Counted from the first letter of the stretch, positions 1 through 11,900 are shown. The stretch: 64,000 nt of DNA from Saccharum officinarum (GCA_020631735.1 CM036158.1:78855447-78919446); one strand, 5' to 3'. Translations and numbers: made by a program. Notes: generated by a model from the letters alone, not told the origin.

Positions 1-187
1 AACCAAACAAAGATTTGGTAGGATCTCTGTAAATTTAGGACATTTCAGATACCATTGCCCACATGCAGGCAGGCAAGTGCAAACACATATTCACAATAAC
101 TCAAGTGCAATATATGATGGCAGGCAACATAGCATGTATCACAAACCGAACTGATACATGGTTGCAAGTTGAACAAGGAAGCCGCAC

Positions 188-1168
188 CTTTCATTTATAA
201 GGTGAAGGATAGGATAAAATGGACCAGCAAGTAGAGCCAAGAACCGCACGCTGCTCTCTGGGGTGTCCGCAACACTATTAAGGTCAGCCTGAACTAAAAC
301 ATACATCAGCCTGTTAAAGGGCAATGCTTACCATGCATCTAGAAATGGCAATTTAGCTAGGAGCCAGAAATACTGAGTTCACCTCAATCTGGGGAAGAAA
401 TGGAGGTAGCCTGATGGAGATGTCTTTAAGCAACTAGAATGAATGGGGCAGAAATGCATCAGGAACTCTTGACATGGTGAACCGCCAAAGCCAAAGGGTC
501 AAATAAGAAAGAAGAAACGAAGTAGTAAGAAGAGAACCTGGAGGTGCATGTCGTGAGAAAGGGGTTGTTTGGAGGATGTGATTTGCGGGAGCAAGTAGCT
601 GAGCAGTGGCTGGAGCTCAGGTTCGAGGCCAGGCACGGGGATGCCAAAGAGCTGGATGAAGAAGATGGCGATGGGGTTGCCGCGCAGACAGGAAATGCGG
701 AGGTAGCGGCAAGGGGTGTTGTTGGCGGGGTAGACGACGTCGCGCTTGGGGGCCTCGCAGCGGGGGCGCACCTTGACGAAGGCATCGGGCTTGTATCGCA
801 GTCCAGCAGTGAGCTCCCATTCGAGGACGGATTTGTTGTAGATGCGGATGTGGGAGAGGAGGCACGGTTCCTGCAAGCAACTGGGGAGTGACTACTCAAT
901 TCGAATTCGATCCCCAACTAGATTGGGAGAAGAGGGAGAAGAATAAGCTGTAGAAGCAGATGGGGACCTGGAGCTCAAGGAGGATCCATTCCTTGGTGTT
1001 GGTGGCGGTGGACCAGTGGGAGCGCAGGTCGGCCTCCAGCACGTTCCCCGCCTTCTGCGACGGCGACTCGCGAGAGGATGCCTTCACCCGGAAACCTAGC
1101 GCCACCACGCCATCTCCCCAGTCCGCTGACGTATCCCTCTCCGGCGGCGGCGCCGCCGCTGCCTCCAT
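188..1168 (-). CDS. 5' exons of a large plant protein with galactose-binding/XRCC1-N-like N terminus (partial)
   Basis: I infer four coding exons: 1168-968 (67 codons from ATG), 870-538 (111 codons), 433-383 (17 codons) and 288-188 (33 codons plus 2 nt). Each is bounded by GT/AG sites and the reading phase stays open throughout. The start is an ATG at 1168 followed by an Ala/Pro-rich leader. Residues ~25-150 contain segments such as HWSTATNTKEWILLEL, IRIYNKSVLEWEL and CRYLRISCLRGNPIAIFF. These look like a beta-sandwich of the galactose-binding/F5-8C/XRCC1-N kind (fold resemblance, inferred). Later exons (LPPFLPQIE, LLAGPFYPILHLINER) look helical, as in HEAT/ARM proteins. The gene continues beyond the left edge. 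I do not recognise a named gene, so function is left open. No disruption is seen in these exons. Confidence 0.7.
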
Positions 1169-1558
1169 CAGCTATTCAGCTCCGATTGGTCTCCCTCCCC
1201 TGCCCGCACCGCACTGCACCACCTCGCCTCTTGTGGAGTGAAGACTGAAGGACTAGAGCAAGACGACTCTCTGTTCGCCCAACAACTGGGCTGGGGCCAG
1301 GCTTCCCAGGTGTGGAGTTATCGATATTGGGCCGAGACCCATTCCACTTCAAAGTAGGAAAAAGGAAAAATGTCCATTTTAGCTCCCCGACTTCCTCAAA
1401 CTCCAAAACCAAGGCATCTTTGGAACGTAGGATAGAAAAAAAAGTGTAGGAATTGAAAAAATGCAGGAATTGAGGTGCCTTTCTCTAATCCTGTAGGAGA
1501 AAAGTACATGAGGAGGCCTTTGGTAGCTCCTCACCATCTGCTATCGTTTTGGTTTTGG
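1169..1558. other. 5' flank of the left-edge gene
   Basis: This is presumed promoter and 5' UTR of the leftward gene, GC-rich next to the ATG and turning AT-rich after about 1400. From 1410 to 1540 it carries short repeated motifs of the type 'aggaat' that recur at 2480-2620 and 2940-3060, probably remnants of small TIR elements. No TATA box could be assigned with confidence. Confidence 0.3.
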
Positions 1559-2265
1559 AAAAAGTCTACTTGACCCCCCAACTATTGGGAGTGGTCTAGT
1601 TTACCCCCTCAACTATGAAACGGTCTAATTTACCTCCTGAACTTTGCAAAACCGGCCAAATCACCCCCTCGAGCGGGTTTGGACGGTGGTTTTACTACAG
1701 TAACACCGGTCGCTACAGTAACAGTGGTTTTGTCCTTTTCTTTTAAATTTATTTCGTCTGAATCTTTGAAAAATCATATTAAATCACAAAAAAAATCATA
1801 AAATAAAAAATCCAATTTTGCTGGATTCCACATGAGTATATCTACACAGTGAATATATAATATAGTATGCTTTAGTACAAAGTTTTTGTTGTATGAATTA
1901 TTCAAATTAATTACAGAAAAAATAGATCAAAATTTACAGCAAAAACTTTGTACTAAAGCATACTATATTATATGTTCACTGTGTAGATCTACTCATGTGG
2001 AGTCCAACAAAATTAGATTTTTCATTTTATGATTTTTTGTGATTTACTATGATTTTTCAAAGATTCAGACAAAATAAATAAAAAAGAAAATGACAAAACC
2101 ACTCTTACGGTAGCAAAACCGTTGTTACTGTAGCAAAACCACCGTCCAAATCCGCTCGAGGGTGATTTGGCAGGTTTTGCAAAGTTCAGGAGGTAAATTA
2201 GACCGTTTCATAGTTGAGAGGGTAAACTAGACCACTCCCAATAGTTGGGGTCAAGTAGACTTTTT
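1559..2265. mobile_element. Long fold-back (inverted-repeat) element, ~0.7 kb
   Basis: Two arms of roughly 320 bp are near-perfect reverse complements around a loop near 1900-1930. The ends read AAAAGTCTACTTGACCCC on the left and its complement on the right (2248-2265). Matching inner landmarks are the TACTGTAGC/GCTACAGTA motifs, CCGTCCAAA, and the block around 1830-1895 mirrored at 1940-2010. It has no coding capacity. The target duplication is not clear. Class is unknown, and it could be a MITE or a Foldback-type DNA element. Confidence 0.8.
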
Positions 2266-3066
2266 TGTTAGCTGGGCCAAGTCCTCTCGGAGGCACTTTA
2301 TTTCCCGCCAGTTACGTGAAAAGCAACACAGCACAGATGCACATGAACGATTCGAAGTTTGTTTTCCTGTGAAATTGTCCTGACCTTTTCCTATGAACCA
2401 AACAGATGTATAGAAAAAAAATCCTTACGAACTCGAATCCTAAAAAAAATCCTGTGCCAATCCTCCAATCCAAAAGGAGGTCGTGCATGTTTGGAATGGA
2501 GGAATAAAAAATGTAAGAATGCAAGAAAATACAGGAATAAAAAAGTAATGTGATGGTAAAATAAAGAAATGGAAAAATACAGAAATTTATAGGAATGAGC
2601 GTTTGAATTGCAGGAATGAGGTAGCAGAAGAGTCTTATTTTATTTGGACTAATGATGTGCATGTTTTGCTAAACTTGGTAGCTTAAGATTAGCTTTGGTA
2701 GGTCATTAACTCAACGATGGAGCACCGAAGCGTGCTAGATCGTATATATCAAAGTTCTGGAGTTGGTGCATGGCGAGAACACAAAGTGACGTGAATAGAT
2801 AAAAAAATGTTTCCTCGGCTCTTGTGTCTTGTCCCTTTTCTCACTGATGCACGGCAATAGTGTTTGGTAGCTCAAGCAGTGCCGCATCATGTCACTGGAA
2901 AATTTCCAATGGCCTGGACTGGATGTTTTTTCCTTCAAAATTCATGGGTGAAGAAAACTTCCTATAGGAAAGGATATGCTCAATCGTGTGTTCCAAACGC
3001 ATGTACAGTACATAAAATAGAGGAATCTTGATTCCTATATTTTTTCCTTTGGAAATCCTACAATGC
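2266..3066. other. AT-rich intergenic stretch, no gene seen
   Basis: There is no ORF with codon structure or family resemblance. Parts (2400-2620 and 2940-3060) contain the same short 'ggaatg/aaatcc' motifs as 1410-1540, in both orientations, and are probably decayed MITE pieces. Confidence 0.4.
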
Positions 3067-3952
3067 ATGACATCTTACCCCTAAACTCTGAAAACCGTTC
3101 AAATTTCCTTCCTGACTTATTTTAAAGTGGTTTGAAGGTGGTTTTGTCCTTTTTTCTACATAAAAAGTCTGATGAATACTCCCTCCGTCCCTTATTATCT
3201 GTCGTCGTTAGTGTGTGCCACAAGTTTGACTCGATTTATAGAAAATACGGGCAATATTTGTATCTCCAAATAAATTTATTAAAAACTAGATTCAAAAACC
3301 TTTTTCAACGATATTAATTATGTATCATAAATATTAATATTTTTAATATATATTTAGTGAAAGTTGTTTCTTGAAAAACGTAAACGACAAATATTTAGGG
3401 ACAGAGGGAGTACTAGATAAGGTCATTAAACCACAAAAATTGTCACTAAACTTCTAAAAAACCAAAAAAAACATATTGATAGATTAGGGTATGACGAATC
3501 TAAATAAAGTATTTAGATCTCATAGAAATATCTCTAGAAGCTTTTAAAATTATATTTAACTCTACAAAAATATGAAAAATATCATAACATTATAATTTAT
3601 GTCTTAACGTGTTTTAAAAAACAGTTGCATAACCAAAAACATAAGATACGACTAGCACAAATACATGACATTAATGTACGTTGTTTTCATGCTAGTTGTA
3701 TCTCATATTTTTTAACATGCATAGTTTTCAATAGACGTTACACATATTATAATATTTTAGGAATTGTTTAAATTTTTTTTGGATATTTTTCTCATTTTCC
3801 TAGAGCTAAATCTATTTTTTGGAGCTGAATAGATGTTTTCATGAGCTCTAAATATTTTATTTTAATTAAAAAGACAAAACCATCTTCAGAACCATATCAA
3901 ACTAAGATAGGGAGGTAATTTGATCAGTTTTGAGAATTCCGGGGTAAGATGT
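3067..3952. mobile_element. Second fold-back element, interrupted by a Stowaway MITE
   Basis: The ends are inverted: CATCTTACCCCTAAACTCTG near 3070 is mirrored by the block at 3930-3951 (ggggtaagatg). GTTCAAATTTCCTTCC is mirrored by ggaggtaatttgatc, and GGTGGTTTTGTCC by gacaaaaccatc. A further internal hairpin is centred near 3680 (ATAAGATACGACTAGCA against TGCTAGTTGTATCTCAT). A 232-bp Stowaway element sits inside the left arm. It is non-coding. Its organisation resembles the 1559-2265 element, but I see no long sequence identity between the two. Confidence 0.65.
3179..3410. mobile_element. Stowaway-type MITE
   Basis: The terminal inverted repeats are CTCCCTCCGTCCC at the left and GGGACAGAGGGAG at the right, the classic Tc1/Mariner-derived Stowaway end in grasses. 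The element is flanked by TA at 3177-3178 and 3411-3412. It is 232 bp, AT-rich and non-coding. It lies inside the fold-back element 3067-3952, so it inserted later. Confidence 0.9.
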
Positions 3953-4038
3953 ATAGGGTGTGTTTGGTTACATGGCCTAGCTTAGCCTGGCTAAAATTTT
4001 AAGCCAGGCTAGCTGGAGCCTGCCTTGAGCAATGCAAG

Positions 4039-4043
4039 CAGCA
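4039..4043. repeat. Target-site duplication of element A (left)
   Basis: CAGCA precedes the LTR start TGTAACAG and is repeated exactly at 20137-20141 after the right LTR. This proves 4044-20136 to be a single insertion. Confidence 0.95.
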
Positions 4044-4478
4044 TGTAACAGAACCGACCAAATTATAAGAGCACAAGTACAAAAACAAGCACCGAAGCGC
4101 TCAAATTTTCGAACTTGAGCCCATATAATCCCGGTAGTCAATCGAAACCACGAAGGATTTCAAACCAACTTGCTTACAACCAAGATCGCATCATTCAACA
4201 TACAACATCATACGTTACATTTCACAAGTAGTTCTGAATAAGTTTACAAATACGGAGTCGTAAATATTACAAACCAAGTTTATAAAAGTAGCGGAAGCAA
4301 ACACACACCAGTTGTTTAACTACTGCCAGTCTTGTTGATCAACAACCCACAAAAGCATCAGGAAAGTACATAAAGATGATCACGCCCTAGTGATCTAGTC
4401 TTCGTCACCCGCAGGGTGGAGACAAGTTTTGCAGAAGCCTTGGTAGAGCATATCATCTGCAACAGGAGGGAATAAACC

Positions 4479-4500
4479 CTGAGTACTGGAATATACTCAG
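4479..4500 (-). promoter_or_regulatory. Conserved stem-loop in LTR of element A
   Basis: CTGAGTAC and its complement enclose a 6-nt loop. The stem is 8 bp in the right LTR (15755-15776) and has one mismatch here. The same stem with a different loop occurs in element B at 58642-58663, inside a block of about 75 bp shared by both families. The role is unknown; an RNA structure near the LTR 3' end (processing, packaging or dimerisation) is inference. Confidence 0.55.
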
Positions 4501-5474
4501 CTAGACTTACCCGTCGAAAACCAGAAATAAGATGACACCAAGGATTATGCAAGGCTTTCACAAGAGGCTAGCTGACATCATATTTTTGCATAAAGGCATA
4601 AGTAATTAAGATTCTTGTAACCTGTACTAGCAGTTATTTTTAGCATTTACCTGTCATCTATCTTAGCACCTGCACTAAGCATGCACTTGATTATAATCAA
4701 ACAACATTATTATTATATCCATAACAGGTATATCATTGTGGCAACATTATATCATTCACTTAACCATCTGTTCATTTAATGAGATCTACGTTGCCGCTGC
4801 TCAAGTCAAGTGCTCACTAACCGGGAGCGACGGCGATTCGAATCGAATTCCTATCCAGCTGGAGGGGTATTTCTAACACTCACCGAGTCACGCCTGGCGA
4901 GGGCTGCTCAGGTTATCTTTTGTACAGTTCAGGAATCGCGGGTCCGAATAATGTCGCGTCCCCAAGGGCGACACTCTGTCAGGTGATAGGGACTCTAACC
5001 CCCCCTTGGTCTCACGCCAATGTCCCCAAGCACATTCTTTCTCTCCTCCAAGATGTAACCTACCATTCGATTCCCGGCCTGAACCATACTACTTGACTCC
5101 GCGGTCGGAACGACTTATCCGGCCAACTAAGTGTTAGACTGCGTTCAACATGACTCAAGGACGTACAGCGAAGCGGTCCTTAAACGACTCAGACGGGCAT
5201 AGCTCCACACCCAAGACGTGAAGTGTCTTGCGGCTGTACTATCGAACTCCCGCCCGGTCTCAATTTCATTTTTAGGCGTGGTTCCATCCACGATAGCCAT
5301 AAAGCCACTCGTGACTCATTCCTACATCTCGCGGATGACCGGAAATCACCCGACTTCTACCGAACTAAGCAGGGCTAAGCATTGACACGTGCCTAAACCT
5401 AATATAGGATTAAGTACGATATCTGGACAAACACAGGTATAATGCAACAATTATTTTCATACAACTCCTACAAC

Positions 5475-5695
5475 TTAATGCAGTAAACAATTAAAAGTAC
5501 TCAAGATTAATTTATAAAACAGTAGGTTCAGCATGCACCGGGGCTTGCCTTTCAGAAAGGTCGAGGGCCGGTGGTCAGGGCACTCGGGCAAGTCTTCAGC
5601 GGTGTCTCCTCCGCCGACTGGTTCCGCTGGCTGGTCCTGGATTTCCTCCGGAATCACTGGCTCGAACTCGAGGAGTGTTATCCCCTCCGGAACAC
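5475..5695 (-). CDS. Putative small LTR-encoded ORF (conserved with element B)
   Basis: This open exon of about 73 codons in the LTR starts after a splice-acceptor-like CATGCAATAG (phase 2) and ends at a stop at 5475. It contains LPECPDHRPSTF then GKPR and LLFYK. A perfect donor (CTTAG then GTAAGT) lies 147 bp upstream at 5843/5842, and joining keeps the frame open (..LRLSSLG then VPEGITLLEF). Element B has the same motif at the same intron phase. No homologue of known function is recognised. Whether it is translated is unknown. It may instead be a conserved RNA. Confidence 0.4.
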
Positions 5696-8600
5696 CTATT
5701 GCATGAGTGCACAATAAATATTATGGATGCATAATGGTGCAACATGCTCGGAATGAAATGCATTTCAGAAATAAAAACAATAATCTAATCAAGTTACTTT
5801 ATCAGTACGTGCAAATATCTTCTCCGGAGGAGAAGTACTTACCTAAGCTACTCAACCTAAGGTATAGTTGTTCATCTTCGGTTAAGGCCCTAACACCTAA
5901 CAAACACAAGAGTGACATTATTTAGGTTACCACATCCAACCTAAAATATCACAGTAAGACATTCTGGACAGCAGCTACTTGTTTCTAACATAACTGGAGA
6001 TTCCCAACTCCAAAAGATATGGTCTAAGACAATCTGGAAAGCTTATGAAATGCACTACAAAATATTTTCAGACCTCAACACTTAATTCTAAAGTTTACCT
6101 AGTCGAAATTCCAAAGTTCCAGAATCTGTTCTCTCTAAACATAGAGTAGCCAATTCTGGACTGCCACTTTAAACAGCAATAACTCCCAAACTACTAAGCC
6201 GAATGCTCCCAAATTTTGACACAAGCTAATTTACCAAGTTTACTACAACTTTGGTATTTACAAGTTTTTCAGAAAACACTTTTATCAAGGATCAAATCTA
6301 GAAATACTATCAGCTGTCCAGAAAACCTAGAATTGCAAAGATTAAATATTTATTTATGTGGCAAACATTCTCTAAGACCAAACTAATGTTACTACAAGTT
6401 CACAAAGGTCACAAAAACACCAGAAAGTAAGGTGTGCCCACCTAGAATATTTATTTACACCCCTTTCTTAATTTACTTAATTAATTAAGTGGAATTTCAA
6501 ACATATAAGTAAACTGCTCCAAAAATTCTACAAAAATTACAGGAGACACTCTGACCCAAAAATAGGCTACTGTAAAAATTTGAACTAAATTTATTCATAT
6601 AAACTTCCTACACAAAATTCACAAGCCAAAAAGGCTGATTTTTGTATAAATAACAAAGCATAGTAAAAAGTGTCAAAAAACAGATTTCCTAATTTTCTTG
6701 GACACTCTAGGGTACCAAGACATTCTCCAAAAAGTTATATGAACATTGCACATGTAGAAAATTTACAAAAATTCATTTAAGTATTTCCTAAAATAATAAG
6801 ATAGCATTATAACTTGAAAAGTACTTAAGCATTACTGCCCAAATTTTTACCAGAGCTAGAGCAAGTATAAATTAGTCTACCCACCAAATTTCATAATTTT
6901 TGGAACAATGAAACTCAAGATATGATTTAAACAAGTTTGCATGTGATTTAAAACACATTTCAAAGACCTATTTAAATATCCCAGGAACTAAACGTCACAT
7001 AACCAATTCATATTTTTCTAAGATACTACACACCCTGTAGATCCCAACAAAATTTATCTCATAATTTTTGGGCAAGTAAAACCCTAGATCTACAATTTCC
7101 AAACAACCACTAAAATCTGTGACAAAAAGAAAAAAGAAAACAAAACTGAACCCTAACAGCTACAGTGCCGGGCCGGCTCAGTTCACCGGCGCGGCCCAGC
7201 CAGCGCGCGGCCCGATCTGGCTCCCGCCCGCGCGCGGCAACCGACAGGTGGGTCCCCGCTGTCAGTGACGGAGGGCAGGGGAGCGGCGAACCGCGAGCTC
7301 CGGCGAGCTCAAGCTCGTCGGAGGGGAGCTCGCTTGGAAAAACAAACACACCCACGCGTTCCCCGTCATACGGTGCTTCGATTCGTGCAAGCAGGAAGGC
7401 TTGAGTTGGAGTGGGAGGGGCTCGCCACCGGGAACGGCGGCCGGTGAGGGTCGGTGACGGTGCGCCGCCGCCGGTGAGGCCGCACGGTCACAACTAAACT
7501 CGGTACGAGCTTTACTGCAGCTAGGCGGAGCGGTTGAGGTAGGAAGGGAAGACGGAGAGAGGCCCGAACTACCCCGGCCACGGTGAACCTACATGGCGGA
7601 GCTCCGGTGACCTCTCGGGAACGGGCGGAGACGGCAATGTGGCTCACCCCGGGCTCAATCAAAGCCACTGGTTGGTCGCAGAGGTGTAGGGCGGTAAGGC
7701 GGAGGGACGGGCGTGATCTGGTGAGCGGTGGTGCGGTGGGGAGCGCGCGCGAGCTCGCCGGAGTGGGGGCGACAATGGCGGCTCGGTTCCTCCGCTTTGA
7801 AGCCGAACGAGGGAGGGAGAGGGAATGGAGGCAGCCTCGACGCGTCGTGGCGGTCTTGAAGGCGCCGTGGACTGGCCGGTGGGGCCAGGGCCGGCGTACG
7901 GTCGCCACCGCGTGTCCACGCGTCGGTGAGGCCCTGTGGCCGGTCGGCCACTCCCCCTTCTCAGACAAAACTGAAACGAGTCGATCGGTGCCGTTGGTGA
8001 TCGACTGACAGGGCAACTTCGTCGACGATTTACTCTCAAACCAGCTCGTGTTAGTGAAACCTCCAATTAGCAAAGTTGTAGACCTACGTGAGCACTACAA
8101 GTTTGTAAAAGGCATCATGAGCTGGTTCGGTTTAGTTGGTGAGATATAATGCCCCAAAGTGAGGCACATGAAAGCTGAACCGACTTTCAGTTATTTCCCC
8201 CCACTGAAACCCGATTTTTGAAGCACTCTAACTCATAAACCATTGGGAACCAGGCTTGGGTGATGTTGACAATGTTGTAGAGCTACATGAGGACTACAAG
8301 TTTATCAATATGAGTGGAAACTGATTTGGCCTGGTTTGTAAACTACAAGCTTCTAAAGTAGGCCTCAGTAAAACTGGAGGGTCAATTGAAGACTTAGAAA
8401 AATTCTAAGTGTTGAGGCAGCCCCTCTAGCTGACTTGTGGGCCATTTTTGAGTATGTTCTGGCCAGTTTCATGAAATGGTCATATTGAGACTTTTGTTCC
8501 CCATAAAATTCCCTATAACTTTGCTTAAGGGTGCTCCTCCATGCAAGGTCTCTAAGCTGGACTTTTTAATTGGTCAAACTAGAGCATCCTAGGGCTAAGT

Positions 8601-8874
8601 GGTGGTCAACTACACCTTGGAGGGCATTTTGGTGATTTTGGTCAACATGAACCTTGCTCCACTAGTGACCCTAAGTATAACTAAGGTGTTGTGAGATATA
8701 ATTGGCTACTCTACCCTTTTGTTACACCAACTCCCTAGTGTCACATGATGTGAGTCAAACAAAACTTCAAAACAAATCCCATTTGTTGCAACCACATGAA
8801 TTAACATGAAATGATGCATGCTTATGCTCATGCAATGCAATACAATTATGGAGCTAAACACCTAAGGTGTTACA

Positions 8875-8910
8875 GCCCTCCCCCCTTATAAAAATCTCGC
8901 CCCGAGATTT
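8875..8910 (-). promoter_or_regulatory. Polypurine tract and adjacent hairpin of element A copy 1
   Basis: On the minus strand TATAAGGGGGGAGGGC directly abuts the 3' LTR, the expected plus-strand primer. Just upstream, AAATCTCG and CGAGATTT form an 8-bp perfect stem with a 3-nt loop (8892-8910). The same arrangement occurs in element B. Confidence 0.85.
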
Positions 8911-8920
8911 GGAAAGCGTA

Positions 8921-11900
8921 CTATTTTTCATAGAATTCCTTATAACCATCCTGCAAACAGTCCTCCCGTTCCCATGTAGCGTCACTTTCACTACCCTGAT
9001 TACTCCACATTACTTTATACCACTTAACCACTTTGCTTCTAGTCACTCGTTCCTGAGTATCGATCACTCGGACTGGCTTTTCTTCGTAAGTTAAATCGGA
9101 TTCCAGTCTGATATCTCCTAAAAGGACTCTTTCCTCAGGAACTTGAAGACACTTTTTGAGCTGAGATACATGGAAGACGTTGAATATGGCACTCATTTCA
9201 GGAGGTAACTGGATTTTATACGCAACAGCTCCACTCTTGCCTATGATCTGGAAAGGACCCACGTATCTCGGCGCAAGTTTCCGCTTAACACCAAAATGTT
9301 GGACACTCTTCATTGGAGAAACTTTCAGATACACGAAGTCTCCAACTTCAAACTCGAGTGGTTTTCTACGACGATCAGCATAACTTTTCTGTCTAGCTTG
9401 GGCTGCAGCCATATGTTTTTAGATGGTACGGACTTGTTCCTCAGCTTCATGAACAAAATCAATACCATAATACCTCCTTTCACCAGCTTCTACCCAGTTT
9501 AGTGGAGTTCTACACTTACGACCATACAAAGCTTCGAATGGAGCCATCTTAATACTCTCTTGATAACTATTATTGTACAAAAACTCGGCTAGAGGTAACC
9601 ATTTTTTCCAAGAACCCTTGGATGAAATGACACATGCCCGCAATAGATCTTCCAAGATTTGGTTAACCCGTTCCGTCTGTCCTGATGTCTGGGGGTGATA
9701 AGCAGAGCTTCTCACTAACTTGGTTCCCAGAAGGTGATGCAAGTGCTCCCAAAAGCGAGCAGTGAACTGGGGACCACGGTCAGATATGATAGTACGAGGT
9801 ATCCCATGGAGCCGGACTATCTGATTGAAGTACAACTCAGCATAGTCAGTGGGACGATAGTCCACTCTAACTGGAATGAAGTGAGCTGATTTGGTCAAAC
9901 GATCCACAATTACCCAGATGGAGTTATGATTTTTGACAGTAGGAGGAAGACCGACAATGAAATCCATACTTATCTCTTCCCATTTCCAACCTGGGATAGA
10001 AAGTGGTTGAAGCAACCCAGCTTTCATGTGCACAGCTTTAACTCTACAGCAGGTGTCACACCTGGCCACATATGCAGCTATTTCTTTCCGCATCTTGGTC
10101 CACCAATAGTATGGCTTCAAATCATAATACATCTTATTGCTACCAGGATGGATGGATAACTTAAAGGAGTGGGCTTCAGACATAATATCATTTCTAAGCT
10201 CTCGGTCCTTAGGCACAACTAACCTATCCTTGAACCATAGTACACCCTCTTCATCTACCCTGAATTGTGTAGTTTCTTGCTCTTTCTTCTTGCGTTTTAT
10301 GTGGAATACACCAGGATCAGTCTTTTGAAGCTCAATAATTCTGCTTTTGAGAGTACAACTGACAGTGATGTTGTACAAGACTGCTGGATGTAGAAGGCGA
10401 GATCGATGAAAATTAGTTTCAACTAGGGAATGACAATGAGACTTACGGCTTAAAGCATCTGCAACTACATTTGCCTTGCCAGGATGATAGTGCACTTGAA
10501 GGTTATAATCCTTAATCAACTCGAGCCATCTTCTTTGATGCATATTTAACTCAGGTTGGGTGAAGATGTATTTGAGGCTTTTGTGGTCTGTGTAGATATT
10601 GCAAATATTGCCCAACAGGTAGTGCCGCCAGGCTTTCAAAGCATGAACAACTGCGGCGAGTTCTAAGTCATGCGTTGGATAATTCGCCTCATGCTTCCGA
10701 AGTTGCCGATAGATATATGCGATTACTCGGCCTTCCTGCATCAGAACACCTCCCAAACCTATGACTGAGGCATCACAATAAACATCAAATGGTTTCTCGA
10801 TATCCGGTTGTGCCAAAACCGGAGCTGAGGTTAGGAGGGTTCGCAGTTGGTGAAAAGCCACATCACACTCAGGAGTCCAGACAAACCTGGTGTCTTTTTG
10901 CAGCAACCGAGTCATTGGCTTGGCTATTTTGGAGAAATCCGGGATGAAGCGACGATAATAGCCAGCCAAACCAAGAAAACTCCGAACCTCGTGAACCGAG
11001 ATAGGAGCCTTCCAGTTCAGTACTTCTTGTACTTTGGCGGGGTCCACCATAATTCCTCCATCGGACAACACATGCCTAAGGAAAGGTACTTCTCGAAGCC
11101 AGAATTCGCACTTACTGAACTTTGCATATAGTTGATGTTCACGCAGTCTTGTGAGGACTATACGCAGATGTTCAGCGTGATCTTCCTCATTTACAGAATA
11201 TATCATGATGTCATCAATAAATACCACCACAAACTTGTCCAATTCAGGCATAAACACCGAATTCATCAAGTACATGAAGTGTGCGGGGGCATTTGTCAAG
11301 CCGAAAGACATAACAAGATACTCATAGAGACCGTATCTGGTAGAAAAGGCTGTCTTTGGAACATCTTCCGGGCGGATTTTAATTTGATGGTAGCCAGATC
11401 TTAGATCGATCTTGGAGAAAACTTTAGCTTTAGACAACTGATCGAACAAGATGTCGATACGTGGTAGAGGGTACTTATTTTTGACAGTGACTGCATTGAG
11501 AGGTCTATAATCTACGCACATTCGCAATGACTGATCCTTCTTCTTTACAAAGATAGCAGGACATCCCCACGGCGACGAACTAGGACGAATCAACCCCTTT
11601 TTCAAAAGTTCGTTCAATTGCACCTTAAGTTCAGCTAACTCATTCGGAGGCATCCTATAAGGTCTCCTAGAGATGGGGGCCGTGCCAGGCAACAACTCAA
11701 TTTTAAATTCCACATCCCGATCTGGAGGGAGCCCCGGCAAATCATCGGAAAAAACGTCCGGAAACTCATTTACTATGGGAATTTCAGCCAACGCCTTTGC
11801 TTACACAGCATAAACTTCCCCAGACAAATTAACTTTTCTGGGAAGTTGTACCAGAAAACTCTTTTGATCCGTAGGATCTCTGAGCATAACTACCCGAGTG

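Larger units (their letters stand above)
4044..8874 (-). repeat. 3' LTR of element A copy 1 (4831 bp)
   Basis: On the minus strand it starts TGTAACACCTTAGGTGTT at 8874 and ends GGTTCTGTTACA at 4044, with TG/CA termini. In transcription order it holds a palindromic start, AT-rich DNA, a GC-rich island (about 8010-7160), an AT-rich middle, a small conserved ORF (5695-5475), a block conserved with element B (about 5290-4400), a stem-loop at 4479-4500, and the end. ORFs in the GC island are Arg/Pro-rich by composition and I do not call them genes. Confidence 0.93.

Noticed and set aside
4455..4512. A 54-nt intron in the LTR (GTAAGT to TTGCAG) around the stem-loop
   Set aside because: Shorter than usual plant introns. 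The motif conservation is better explained by the structured block, so it was not annotated as an intron.
7366..8073. ORFs of 100-270 codons on both strands in the GC-rich part of the element A LTRs (also 18535-19339, 25688-26639, 36967-37930)
   Set aside because: They overlap on both strands, are Arg/Pro/Ala-rich by composition, shift frame between LTR copies and match no family. They are a by-product of GC content.
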